Assembly: GCA_019636275.1 (NCBI GenBank) | Contig: JAHBXY010000099.1 | Location: forward strand, 1-35,281 | Origin: Planctomycetota bacterium | GTDB taxonomy: Bacteria > Planctomycetota > J058 | Reading direction: 5' to 3' | DNA length: 35,281 nt | Shown: piece by piece, positions 1-6,380 of the stretch | Numbering within the stretch: the first letter of the stretch is position 1 | Layout of the letters: every line of letters starts with the position of its first letter | Program-made: the position numbers and the translations under genes | The notes under the pieces: generated by a model | Database searches by the model: none | Seen by the model: only the letters and a program-made list of their open reading frames with translations | What the model was told of the DNA's origin: nothing

Positions 1-814
1 CGCGCAGGGCGCGGTCGAGGCGCGCGGGCGCCCAGCGGCGCGGCAGCCGGCCGCCCGTGGCCAGGCGGCGCAGGAGCGCCGGGTCGAGGTCCTCGAGCGT
101 CAGGCAGAGCGCGAGGTCGAGCGGATACTCGTGCCCCCAGGTGACCGCCGTGAGCCCGCGGTCGCTCGGGTCGGCCAGGATCGCCTCGCCGTAGAGCCCG
201 CGCAGCGCCAGGGCCGAGAGGCTCAGCGCACGGTAGACCTGGCTCGGCGCGCCCGGCGCGCCGCCGTCGCGGGCGGCCCAGGCGCGCAGGCCCTCGGTCT
301 CGGCCACGCCCTCGCTCAGCCACGCCGGCGTGCCCCGCGCCCCATGGCGGTCGAGCAGGTGATGGTTGAGCTCGTGCGCGAGGACGTGCTCGAGCGGCCG
401 CCAGCTCGCCGGGTCGTCGAGCAGCGCCGCCTCGCGCGCGAGCGCGGGCGAGGTGGCGAAGGCGTCGCAGCCGGCGCAGTAGAAGCCGATGCACGTCCCG
501 GCCTGCCGGGCGTGCCCGCCGCGCAGGAGCGCGTCGTAGTCGCGGAAGCGCTCGAAGTCGGCCGGCGAGTCGAAGAGGATGCACGACAGCGGCGCGTCGG
601 CCGCGGGCCGCGGCAGCCCCCACCGCGCGCACATGCCGTCGATCGCGCGCTCGAGCCAGGCCTGCGCCCGCTCCGCCTCGGCCGCCGGCAGGTCCGTGAT
701 CAGGCGCAAGGACGACGACCGCACCTCGCGCGGCGCGCCGCTGAAGACGACCTCCGGCGCGTGGCAGCCGCCGAGCGCCAGGAGCGCGCACACGACGACG
801 AGGCTCAGTCGCAC
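1..814 (-). CDS. Lipoprotein with gluzincin (peptidase MA-like) metallopeptidase motif, C-terminus cut by window edge
   Basis: Read on the minus strand from GTG at 814, with a GGAGGGGG Shine-Dalgarno 7 nt upstream. The N-terminus is a short hydrophobic segment ending in the lipobox LGGC, so it is probably an outer-surface lipoprotein. Around the middle lies HELNHH, an HExxH zinc motif, followed some 15 residues later by WLSEGVAE; the glutamate of that segment is the usual third zinc ligand of the peptidase MA clan. The fit to the clan is good, but the substrate is unknown. The frame is still open at base 1, giving 271 codons. The start overlaps the stop of the upstream lipoprotein gene by 10 nt, which implies translational coupling and a shared transcript. 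Confidence 0.75.
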   Translation of the reverse strand, partial: MRLSLVVVCALLALGGCHAPEVVFSGAPREVRSSSLRLITDLPAAEAERAQAWLERAIDGMCARWGLPRPAADAPLSCILFDSPADFERFRDYDALLRGGHARQAGTCIGFYCAGCDAFATSPALAREAALLDDPASWRPLEHVLAHELNHHLLDRHGARGTPAWLSEGVAETEGLRAWAARDGGAPGAPSQVYRALSLSALALRGLYGEAILADPSDRGLTAVTWGHEYPLDLALCLTLEDLDPALLRRLATGGRLPRRWAPARLDRALR

Positions 815-1377
815 GCGGCCGCCCCCTCCGCCCGCGTCGCGCGCAGCACCTCGTCCTGCGCCCGCTCGGCCGCCGCGTCGGCGATCGCCTGCAGGAGCGG
901 CTCCCAGCGCTTCGCCGCCCCGGCCACGGCGAAGTCGGCCAGCGCCTGCGCCGCGACCCGCGGCCCGCCGGGCCCGTGCTCGACCACCGCCTGCAGCCGC
1001 AGCCGCCCGGCGACCTTCACCCCGCGCGGCAGCTCGGGCGCCTCGGCGCCGGGCGCCGCCCCCGGCGCGAGCGCCGAGAAGCGGCCCGAGCGCAGGGCGC
1101 TCGGCCGCACCGCGCCCGGGTCGAGCGTCAGGCGCACGGCGCCCCCGTCGACGCCGGGGCAGCGGGCCAGCGCGAGCTCGAGGATCTCCTCGGGGTCGAC
1201 CGCGAGGAGCCGCTCGTTGGCCGCCACCGCCACCGCGAACGGGTCGTCGCCCCGGTCGACGACCACGTCGACCCCCCGCCCGTAGGCGGCCCGCTGGTCG
1301 GCCGTCACCGCGCAGCCGCCCACGAGGGCGACCGAGGCCGAGACGACGAGCACCGCGCACGCGTTCTTCACCAGCAC
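805..1377 (-). CDS. Small lipoprotein of unknown function
   Basis: 190 codons from GTG at 1377. A hydrophobic leader ends in the lipobox VGGC at about residues 19-22, so the mature protein should be lipid-anchored. I recognise no domain. The rest is a mixed alpha/beta sequence with an Ala/Pro-rich central part and an acidic alanine-rich C-terminal helix. An alternative GTG at 1371 lies 6 nt after a G-run that could serve as ribosome binding site and may be the true start. A TAGAGT hexamer at 1396-1401 on the same strand is a plausible -10 box, giving a leader of only 10-20 nt. The stop overlaps the start of the metallopeptidase gene, so the two probably act in one envelope process; that is inference. 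Confidence 0.6.
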   Translation of the reverse strand: MLVKNACAVLVVSASVALVGGCAVTADQRAAYGRGVDVVVDRGDDPFAVAVAANERLLAVDPEEILELALARCPGVDGGAVRLTLDPGAVRPSALRSGRFSALAPGAAPGAEAPELPRGVKVAGRLRLQAVVEHGPGGPRVAAQALADFAVAGAAKRWEPLLQAIADAAAERAQDEVLRATRAEGAAACD

Positions 1378-1395
1378 CCCCCGGAGAGCGGCCTC

Positions 1396-1401
1396 ACTCT
1401 A
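1396..1401 (-). promoter_or_regulatory. Candidate -10 box (TAGAGT) of the two-lipoprotein operon
   Basis: A TAnnnT hexamer on the minus strand 18-24 nt upstream of the lipoprotein start. Expected transcription start is near 1389. No clear -35 element is visible. Confidence 0.35.
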
Positions 1402-1453
1402 GCGCGAGCGAGCGCTCGGCCACCCGTGGGGGCGCGAGAATGTTGCACCGGAT

Positions 1454-1472
1454 CGTGCGGCCGGGCCGCACG
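1454..1472. promoter_or_regulatory. 19-nt near-perfect palindrome between divergent genes
   Basis: CGTGCGGCC and GGCCGCACG flank a single G, a 9-bp inverted repeat in the 158-bp region between the divergent lipoprotein and ABC permease genes. It is flanked by two direct copies of GGATCGTGC (1450-1458) and GGATCGTGC (1473-1481). The arrangement fits a dimeric regulator's operator, but could be chance in such G+C-rich DNA. Confidence 0.3.
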
Positions 1473-1523
1473 GGATCGTGCAGCGCGCGGGCGGCCGCGC
1501 GCTCGCGCGCGGGCGGCGTGTGC

Positions 1524-1529
1524 TACCGT
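1524..1529 (+). promoter_or_regulatory. Candidate -10 box (TACCGT) for a leaderless ABC transcript
   Basis: The hexamer ends 7 nt before the GTG start codon at 1536, so transcription would begin at or next to the start codon. A TG dinucleotide precedes it at 1521-1522. There is no Shine-Dalgarno sequence in front of the GTG, consistent with a leaderless mRNA. Confidence 0.4.
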
Positions 1530-1535
1530 CGCCGC

Positions 1536-2687
1536 GTGCTCGCCCTGCGGAACGTCCTGCGCCGGAAGGCGCGCAGCCTGTTCGCCGTCCTGCAGATCGC
1601 CGTGGCGATCGCGGCGTTCGTCTCGATCGTCGGCGTGACGCAGGGGCTCCGGGCGCAGTTCTATCGGATCTCGCAGGTCTTCGCCTTCGACCTGATCGTC
1701 CTCGCCCGCGGCGCCGCCAGCCCGCTCTTCTCGGCCGTCTCCTACGAGGAGGCCGAGGCCGCCCGGCAGGTCCCGGGCGTGAAGGCGGTCTCGCTCCTCG
1801 GGATCCACCTCGTGCGCCCGCCGGGCATGGCGCAGCCGGTGACGATCATGGCCGTCGAGCCCGGCAGCGAGATGCTCCGCTTCTTCCCGATCGTCGAGGG
1901 CCGCGGCCTGCGCGAGGGGGACGGCGAGCACATCGTGATCGGCCGCCTCATGGCGCAGCAGCTCGGCCTGGGCGTCGGCGGCACGCTGGCGATCGACGAC
2001 CGCTCGCGCTTCGAGGTCGTCGGCCTCTTCGACACGCCCGTGATCAAGGACGTGCCCTTCCTCGGCGGGCAGGCGCTCATGCCGCTCTCGCACCTGCGCG
2101 ACGCCTACCGCCGGCTGCCGAACATCATGATCTGTCACACCGAGCCCGGGCGCACCGCGCGCAACCCCGACGAGGTGCGCGAGGGCCTGCGCCGCGGCGA
2201 GGAGCTCGCGCCGTCGATCGGCGAGGCGATCCCGCGCCTGCATGCGCGCACGATCGAGGGCTTCCTCGACAGCTTCAAGCAGCAGGCGGAGCTGATCGAC
2301 AGCTTCGCCCTGGCGATCTCGTTCCTGGCCGCCCTCGTGAGCGCGATCGGCGTGACCAACACCATGCTCATGTCGGTCTTCGACCGCACGCGCGAGATCG
2401 GCCTCCTGCGCGCGATCGGCTGGTCGCGCCTGAGGATCGTCGCCATGATCGAGGCCGAGGGCGCGCTCCTGGCCACCGCCGGCGGCCTCCTCGGCCTGCC
2501 GATCGGCCTCCTCCTGATCGAGGCCTCGAAGCTCCTGATCCAGCTCGGCTGGCTCTCGGTGACCCTCGACCCGCTCCTCTACCTGCGCGCCGTGGGCTTC
2601 GCCGCCCTCCTGGGCCTCCTCGGCGCCCTGTACCCGGCCGTCCGCGCCGCCTACCTCCAGCCCACGGAGGCGCTGCGCTACGAATGA
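1536..2687 (+). CDS. MacB/FtsX-type ABC transporter permease
   Basis: 383 residues from GTG at 1536, chosen because the preceding in-frame sequence is low-complexity noncoding and the protein then begins with the typical LALRNVLRRKARS. The topology is that of the MacB/LolC family: one membrane segment at about residues 15-37, a periplasmic core domain of some 220 residues (MacB_PCD-like), then an FtsX domain with three more membrane segments (about 262-290, 310-335, 350-372) including the family-typical TREIGLLRAIGWS. It overlaps the ATPase gene by 4 nt (ATGA), so the two form one transporter, probably as homodimers. Such transporters move lipoproteins, antibiotics or peptides or act mechanically on the envelope; no substrate can be read from the sequence. 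There is no fused peptidase or dedicated substrate nearby. Confidence 0.88.
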   Translation: MLALRNVLRRKARSLFAVLQIAVAIAAFVSIVGVTQGLRAQFYRISQVFAFDLIVLARGAASPLFSAVSYEEAEAARQVPGVKAVSLLGIHLVRPPGMAQPVTIMAVEPGSEMLRFFPIVEGRGLREGDGEHIVIGRLMAQQLGLGVGGTLAIDDRSRFEVVGLFDTPVIKDVPFLGGQALMPLSHLRDAYRRLPNIMICHTEPGRTARNPDEVREGLRRGEELAPSIGEAIPRLHARTIEGFLDSFKQQAELIDSFALAISFLAALVSAIGVTNTMLMSVFDRTREIGLLRAIGWSRLRIVAMIEAEGALLATAGGLLGLPIGLLLIEASKLLIQLGWLSVTLDPLLYLRAVGFAALLGLLGALYPAVRAAYLQPTEALRYE

Positions 2688-3385
2688 CCGACCTCGCCGT
2701 GCGCGCCGTCGACGTCGTGAAGCACTACGACGAGGGCCTGGTGCAGGCCCTCCGCGGCGTGTCGCTCGACGTGCCCGCGGGCCAGGCGCTCGCGATCACG
2801 GGGCCGTCGGGCAGCGGCAAGACGACGCTCCTGCACCTCCTCGGCGCCCTCGACCTGCCCACCGGCGGCCGGGTCGAGGTCCTCGGCCAGGACCTGCGGG
2901 GCGTGCGCGACCTCGACCGCCTGCGCAACGAGACGCTCGGGTTCGTGTTCCAGCTGCACAACCTGATCCCCAACCTGACCCTGCGCGAGAACGTCATGCT
3001 GCCGGCCTACCCGCGGCCGCTCTCGCGCGCCGAGCGCCGCGCCCGCGCCGGCGAGCTGCTCGAGCGGGTGGGCCTCGGCCACCGGATCGACTTCCTGCCC
3101 GTGAAGTGCTCGGGCGGCGAGCGCCAGCGCGCGGCGATCGCCCGCGCCCTCATGAACGGCCCGCGCGTCCTCCTGGCCGACGAACCCACGGGCAGCGTCG
3201 ACTCGGCCACCGGCGGCCAGATCCTGGACCTGTTCCGCGACCTGACGCGCGAGGCCGGCGTGACGACGATCACGATCACCCACGACGAGAAGGTCGCCGC
3301 CCGCGCCGACCGCGTCGTCCACATGGTCGACGGCCTGCTCACGGACCTCGGCCGCCCCGCCCTCCCGCCCCCCGCCGGCGTCTGA
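2684..3385 (+). CDS. ABC transporter ATP-binding protein (LolD/MacB-type)
   Basis: 233 residues from ATG at 2684, translationally coupled to the permease by ATGA. All ATPase elements are visible: Walker A GPSGSGKTT at residues 40-48, Q-loop FVFQLHNL, signature region CSGGERQ near 142 (canonical LSGGQ altered to CSGGE, common in this subfamily), Walker B VLLADEPTG near 162-170 and the switch histidine in TITHDEK. The PTGSVDSATG segment is characteristic of the LolD/MacB/FtsE branch. It powers the adjacent FtsX-domain permease. The stop codon is followed immediately by the first repeat element, so transcription may end within that structured DNA. Confidence 0.92.
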   Translation: MTDLAVRAVDVVKHYDEGLVQALRGVSLDVPAGQALAITGPSGSGKTTLLHLLGALDLPTGGRVEVLGQDLRGVRDLDRLRNETLGFVFQLHNLIPNLTLRENVMLPAYPRPLSRAERRARAGELLERVGLGHRIDFLPVKCSGGERQRAAIARALMNGPRVLLADEPTGSVDSATGGQILDLFRDLTREAGVTTITITHDEKVAARADRVVHMVDGLLTDLGRPALPPPAGV

Positions 3386-3403
3386 CCGCGCTCACCGGTT
3401 GAC

Positions 3404-3579
3404 CTGACCGCGCTCACCGCTTGATCCGAGCGCGAAGCGAGCAGATCGAGCGGTGGCGCGCATCCCCGAGCGAAGGCCGCGAAGCGGCCGGAGCGAGGGC
3501 GACAGGTGCCTCACTGCGGATCGGAGCATCGAGCCGCGCGCCCGGACGTGGACATCAGAACAAGCGACGGCCGCCGTGA
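3404..3579 (+). repeat. Structured intergenic repeat, copy R1 (176 bp)
   Basis: First of three copies. It is about 97 percent identical to R3 (five differences over 176 bp by hand alignment). Internal structure: a 12-nt stem (3415-3426 with 3444-3455, one T replacing C that would still pair as G-U in RNA), a perfect GGCCGC/GCGGCC hairpin with GAA loop at 3475-3489, and a weaker GCGG/CCGC stem near 3515-3537. It has no convincing ORF or terminal transposase. It lies directly behind the ABC ATPase stop codon. Confidence 0.8.
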
Positions 3580-3730
3580 GAGCGAAGCGAGCAGATCGAC
3601 CGGTGAGCGCGCATCCCCGAGCGTAGGCCGCGAAGCGGCCGGAGCGAGGGCGACAGGTGCGTCACTGCGGATCGGAGCATCGAGCCGCGCTCCTGGACGT
3701 GGGCATCGCGACACGCGACGGCCGCTGTGA
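3580..3730 (+). repeat. Structured intergenic repeat, copy R2 (diverged, about 150 bp)
   Basis: Tandem to R1 and clearly homologous, but with more differences than R1 versus R3. It keeps the GGCCGCGAAGCGGCC hairpin (3626-3640). The right arm GATCGACCGGTG (3594-3605) differs from R1/R3 at one stem position. Its matching left arm is not adjacent: CACCGGTTGACC lies at 3393-3404, before R1. This suggests either that R1 was inserted inside an older copy, or that the element start is itself duplicated. Confidence 0.75.
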
Positions 3731-3766
3731 CCGGCCTCCGGCGCGGCGGACCGCCCCGGCGTGCGC

Positions 3767-3772
3767 TAGGCT
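3767..3772 (+). promoter_or_regulatory. Candidate -10 box (TAGGCT) for a leaderless transcript
   Basis: The hexamer ends 7 nt before the GTG start at 3780, with no Shine-Dalgarno sequence between. No good -35 element is visible 17 nt upstream. Confidence 0.4.
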
Positions 3773-3779
3773 TTCAGGT

Positions 3780-4355
3780 GTGGCCGACACCGCCCACCGC
3801 GACCTCGAGCGACGCGCCCGCCAGGGCGACCCGACGGCGGCCGCCCGGGCGCTCTCGGCCCGCCTGCGCGCGGGCGCCCTCACCCAGGAGCGCCTGCGCC
3901 TGGCCGCCCTCGTCGGCGACCCGGGCGCGCGCCTGGCCCTCGGCCCTGCCGCGCCGGCCGAGCCCGCCGACCCCGACGGCCTGGCGGCCGCCCTGCAGGC
4001 GTTCGGCGTCGAGGTGGTCGTCCGCGCGGCGGTCGTCGCCACGCGCGCCGTCACGGCCGTCGCCGACCCCCGCCAGGGCTGGGACCTCGCCCGCGCGCGG
4101 GCGGCCACCGCCGCCGCGGAGGCCTGGCTGGCCTGCCCTTGCGACGCCCACGTCGAGGCCGCCCGCGCCGTCGGCCAGGAGGGCGACGAGGACCCGGCTT
4201 ACGCCGAGCTCGCCCCCGCCTGGGCCGTGCTGGGGCCCGCGAGCACCCGGCTGCTCGCGGCCGAGGTCGCCCTCAACACCGCCGCGGGCGAGCTGGGCGA
4301 CGACGTCATGCGCCGGGGGCTGCGCCGGGCCCTGGCGGGCTGGGCGCTCGAGTGA
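3780..4355 (+). CDS. Hypothetical protein between repeat copies
   Basis: 191 residues from GTG at 3780. The start is chosen because a -10-like TAGGCT lies just upstream and because everything further upstream in this frame belongs to repeat R2. The N-terminus (DLERRARQGDP, then RLRAGALTQERLRLAALVGD, then ARLAL) looks like short helical pairs of a type found in small uncharacterised proteins of high-G+C Myxococcota and Planctomycetota; I cannot name a family. The remainder is alanine-rich and helical, with no signal peptide and no membrane segment, and is probably cytosolic. G/C at third codon positions is very consistent, supporting real coding. It is an isolated gene bracketed by repeats R1/R2 and R3, with its stop 14 nt before R3. 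Confidence 0.6.
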   Translation: MADTAHRDLERRARQGDPTAAARALSARLRAGALTQERLRLAALVGDPGARLALGPAAPAEPADPDGLAAALQAFGVEVVVRAAVVATRAVTAVADPRQGWDLARARAATAAAEAWLACPCDAHVEAARAVGQEGDEDPAYAELAPAWAVLGPASTRLLAAEVALNTAAGELGDDVMRRGLRRALAGWALE

Positions 4356-4368
4356 CCCCGCTCGCCGG

Positions 4369-4544
4369 CTGACCGCGCTCACCGCTCGATCCGAGAGCGA
4401 AGCGAGCAGATCGAGCGGTGGCGCGCATCCCCGAGCGCAGGCCGCGAAGCGGCCGGAGAGAGGGCGACAGGTGCCTCACTGCGGATCGGAGCATCGAGCC
4501 GCGCGCCCGGACGTGGACATCAGAACAAGCGACGGCCGCTGTGA
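4369..4544 (+). repeat. Structured intergenic repeat, copy R3 (176 bp)
   Basis: Nearly identical to R1. The outer stem is perfect here: CACCGCTCGATC at 4380-4391 pairs with GATCGAGCGGTG at 4409-4420. The GGCCGCGAAGCGGCC hairpin is at 4440-4454. Like R1 it begins just after a stop codon (TGA 4353-4355) and is preceded by a degenerate partial copy of its own first 16 nt. Confidence 0.8.
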
Positions 4545-4583
4545 GTCCTCACACATCGCGTCCCGGCGCCCCCCCCTGGCACG

Positions 4584-4614
4584 TTGGCGCGTCCGGATCC
4601 GATCTGCTTACATC
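4584..4614 (+). promoter_or_regulatory. Candidate promoter of the Hsp70-like gene cluster
   Basis: TTGGCG (4584-4589), an 18-nt spacer and TTACAT (4608-4613), with a TG two nt before the -10. Transcription would start near 4620, only a few nt before ATG 4623. This is the best -35/-10 pair in the first 6 kb. Confidence 0.4.
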
Positions 4615-4622
4615 GGGGGCCC

Positions 4623-6140
4623 ATGAGCAAGGCCGCCGTCCAGACGCTCCCCTTCGCGCCCGACCGGACCGCCTGGTCGTGGCTCGAGCGCTCCGAGCTC
4701 GGCGTCCACGGGGCCGCCGACGTCGCGCACCGCGTCCCGGCGCTCGAGGGCGAGGACGGCGTCGAGCTGCCCGAGCGCCTGCGCCGCGCGCTGCCCCTCC
4801 TCCTCCACGAGCAACCGGGGCTGGCCGAGGCCGGCGTCGAGGCGGCGGCGCTGCGCCGCGTGCTCCCGCGCCTGCGCACCTTCCGCTACGTCGAGGCCGA
4901 GCGCGCGCGCGAGTTCGTGTTCGCCGCCGGGCGCCCGTCGAGCCTGCACGTCCTCGGCCGCGTCCTGGGCACCTCCTACCGCTTCCGCCTCGAGGACCTG
5001 TCGCACTTCGCCACCCACGGCGAGCTCGTCGTCGAGGCGCTCGACCGCCTCGGCGTCGGCGACGCCCTCGACCCCGAGGCGATCCTCTACTGCCCGGCGA
5101 TCGACTCGCCCTACCCGTTCAAGTTCTTCGTCGTCGGCCAGGGCGGCCCCAACCGCGCCACCTACCTGCGGCTCCTCTCGCGGATCCTCCGCCAGACCGA
5201 GCCGGACGAGACCTTCCGCGCCCGCCAGTTCCGCGAGCTGGCTCGCGGCTTCCAGAAGTTCGGCCCGGCCGCCGCGACGCCGAAGTTCCAGGAGGTCGAG
5301 CTGCGCCTGTGGCGCCTCCTCAGCTACCTTGCGGCCCGCCTGCGCGTGAAGGCGGGCCGCCTCACCGACACCAAGGATCCGGACCAGGCGCGCCAGTTCC
5401 TGGCCGAGCTGCGCGACGTCCACGGCGCGCTCGACGACCTCGAGCACCTGCCGTCGCGCCTGGCGGCGCTCTTCCGCTCGCGCTTCGACCTCGAGCTCGA
5501 CCGCCTCGCCGACCACGTCTTCCCCGAGCTCGACCAGGTCGCCCGGCGCCTCGACTGCGACCTCGCCGACCGCGACCGGAGCATCGACGCGATCGCCGCG
5601 CAGGTGGCCGAGTTCCGCCGCCTCGGCGGCGCCTCGCCCCTCGAGACGCTCGAGGAGAAGGACCGCGAGATCATGCTCGCCTACGGCGACGTCGAGCCGG
5701 AGCCGCTCGAGCGCGGGTGGGCGCGCACCTACACGGACGCGATCCACACCGGCGCCGCGCGCTTCGACGAGCGCCGCTTCGGCGCCGAGCGGGGCGCCCT
5801 GGCCCTCGGCGACGGCGAGGAGGACCTCGACCTCGAGCTCGACTTCCTGGCCCGCCCTGCCGCCCCCGCCCACCCCCCGGCCGCCGACGACGAGCCCACC
5901 GAGCCCGACCCACCGGCCGAGGAGGCCGCGGTCGACGACGAGGAGGCGGCCGAGGAGCACGAGGCGTCGTCCGCCGGCCTGGAGCTCTCCGACTCGGCCG
6001 ACGACTGGCGGGTGCAGCCCGGCGCCGAGTGGTCCATCGGCGCCATGGGCGAGACCGACATCGACCTGGACGCGATCCTCGGCAGCGACGACGGCAGCGT
6101 CCCGCCGTCCGACGACGAGGACGAAGGCAGGGACGACTGA
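4623..6140 (+). CDS. Hypothetical protein, first gene of the Hsp70-like cluster; acidic C-terminal tail
   Basis: 505 residues from ATG at 4623; the promoter-like sequence just upstream supports this start. I do not recognise the family. Residues 1 to about 390 are a mostly helical globular region without a signal peptide or membrane segment, containing conserved-looking aromatic stretches (YPFKFFVVGQGGPNRATYL near 160-180, TPKFQEVELRLWRLLSYLAA near 220-240). From about residue 395 the chain becomes acidic and probably disordered, rich in Glu, Asp and Pro, ending SDDEDEGRDD. It is followed after 240 bp by the Hsp70-like ATPase gene, so it may be a client, adaptor or co-chaperone of that protein. 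This is inference from position only; no J-domain HPD motif is present. Confidence 0.7.
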   Translation: MSKAAVQTLPFAPDRTAWSWLERSELGVHGAADVAHRVPALEGEDGVELPERLRRALPLLLHEQPGLAEAGVEAAALRRVLPRLRTFRYVEAERAREFVFAAGRPSSLHVLGRVLGTSYRFRLEDLSHFATHGELVVEALDRLGVGDALDPEAILYCPAIDSPYPFKFFVVGQGGPNRATYLRLLSRILRQTEPDETFRARQFRELARGFQKFGPAAATPKFQEVELRLWRLLSYLAARLRVKAGRLTDTKDPDQARQFLAELRDVHGALDDLEHLPSRLAALFRSRFDLELDRLADHVFPELDQVARRLDCDLADRDRSIDAIAAQVAEFRRLGGASPLETLEEKDREIMLAYGDVEPEPLERGWARTYTDAIHTGAARFDERRFGAERGALALGDGEEDLDLELDFLARPAAPAHPPAADDEPTEPDPPAEEAAVDDEEAAEEHEASSAGLELSDSADDWRVQPGAEWSIGAMGETDIDLDAILGSDDGSVPPSDDEDEGRDD

Positions 6141-6141
6141 C

Positions 6142-6160
6142 CGCTCATCATCATCGAGCG
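6142..6160 (+). terminator. Weak hairpin after the first cluster gene
   Basis: CGCTC (6142-6146) and GAGCG (6156-6160) flank a 9-nt ATC-rich loop one nt after the stop codon. It has no T-run and is a weak candidate; some read-through into the next gene is likely. Confidence 0.2.
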
Positions 6161-6234
6161 TTCGGCGCCTGGCTGCCGGCGCAGGGCGACGCCGGGGCTC
6201 CGCCGGGCGCGTGGCCTGGTCCAGGTCCCTGTGA

Positions 6235-6380
6235 TACCTTCCTGCCCGGACGCGGGGGGGCCCACGGTGTGGGCGCGCGTCCGGGTGGGGCCCCGGCCTC
6301 CGGTACGCCGCCGAGGGCGGCGCATCCGGGCCAGGCCGGCTGAGCCGACGACACCGGGCACGGAGGGGAGAAGGAAGCGC
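6235..6380 (+). promoter_or_regulatory. Candidate promoter and structured leader of the Hsp70-like gene
   Basis: TGATACCTT includes a TAnnnT hexamer at 6235-6240, which would start transcription near 6247 and leave a leader of about 134 nt, long for this window. The leader contains a perfect GCCGCC/GGCGGC hairpin with GAG loop (6307-6321) and a bulged GGGCCCAC/GTGGGGCCC pairing. A purine-rich GGAGGGGAGAAGGAA precedes the ATG. The structure may control translation, but I match it to no known riboswitch or thermometer. Confidence 0.3.

Noticed and set aside
3404..3730. Small protein-coding ORFs within the repeats (for example frames beginning MPHCGSEH and MRHCGSEH)
   Set aside because: The frame is open only because of composition. 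Differences between copies fall equally on all codon positions and there is no ribosome binding site.
3404..4544. CRISPR array or tandem spacer structure
   Set aside because: The repeats are 150-176 bp, only three in number, separated by a full gene and not by regular spacers; no cas genes are present.
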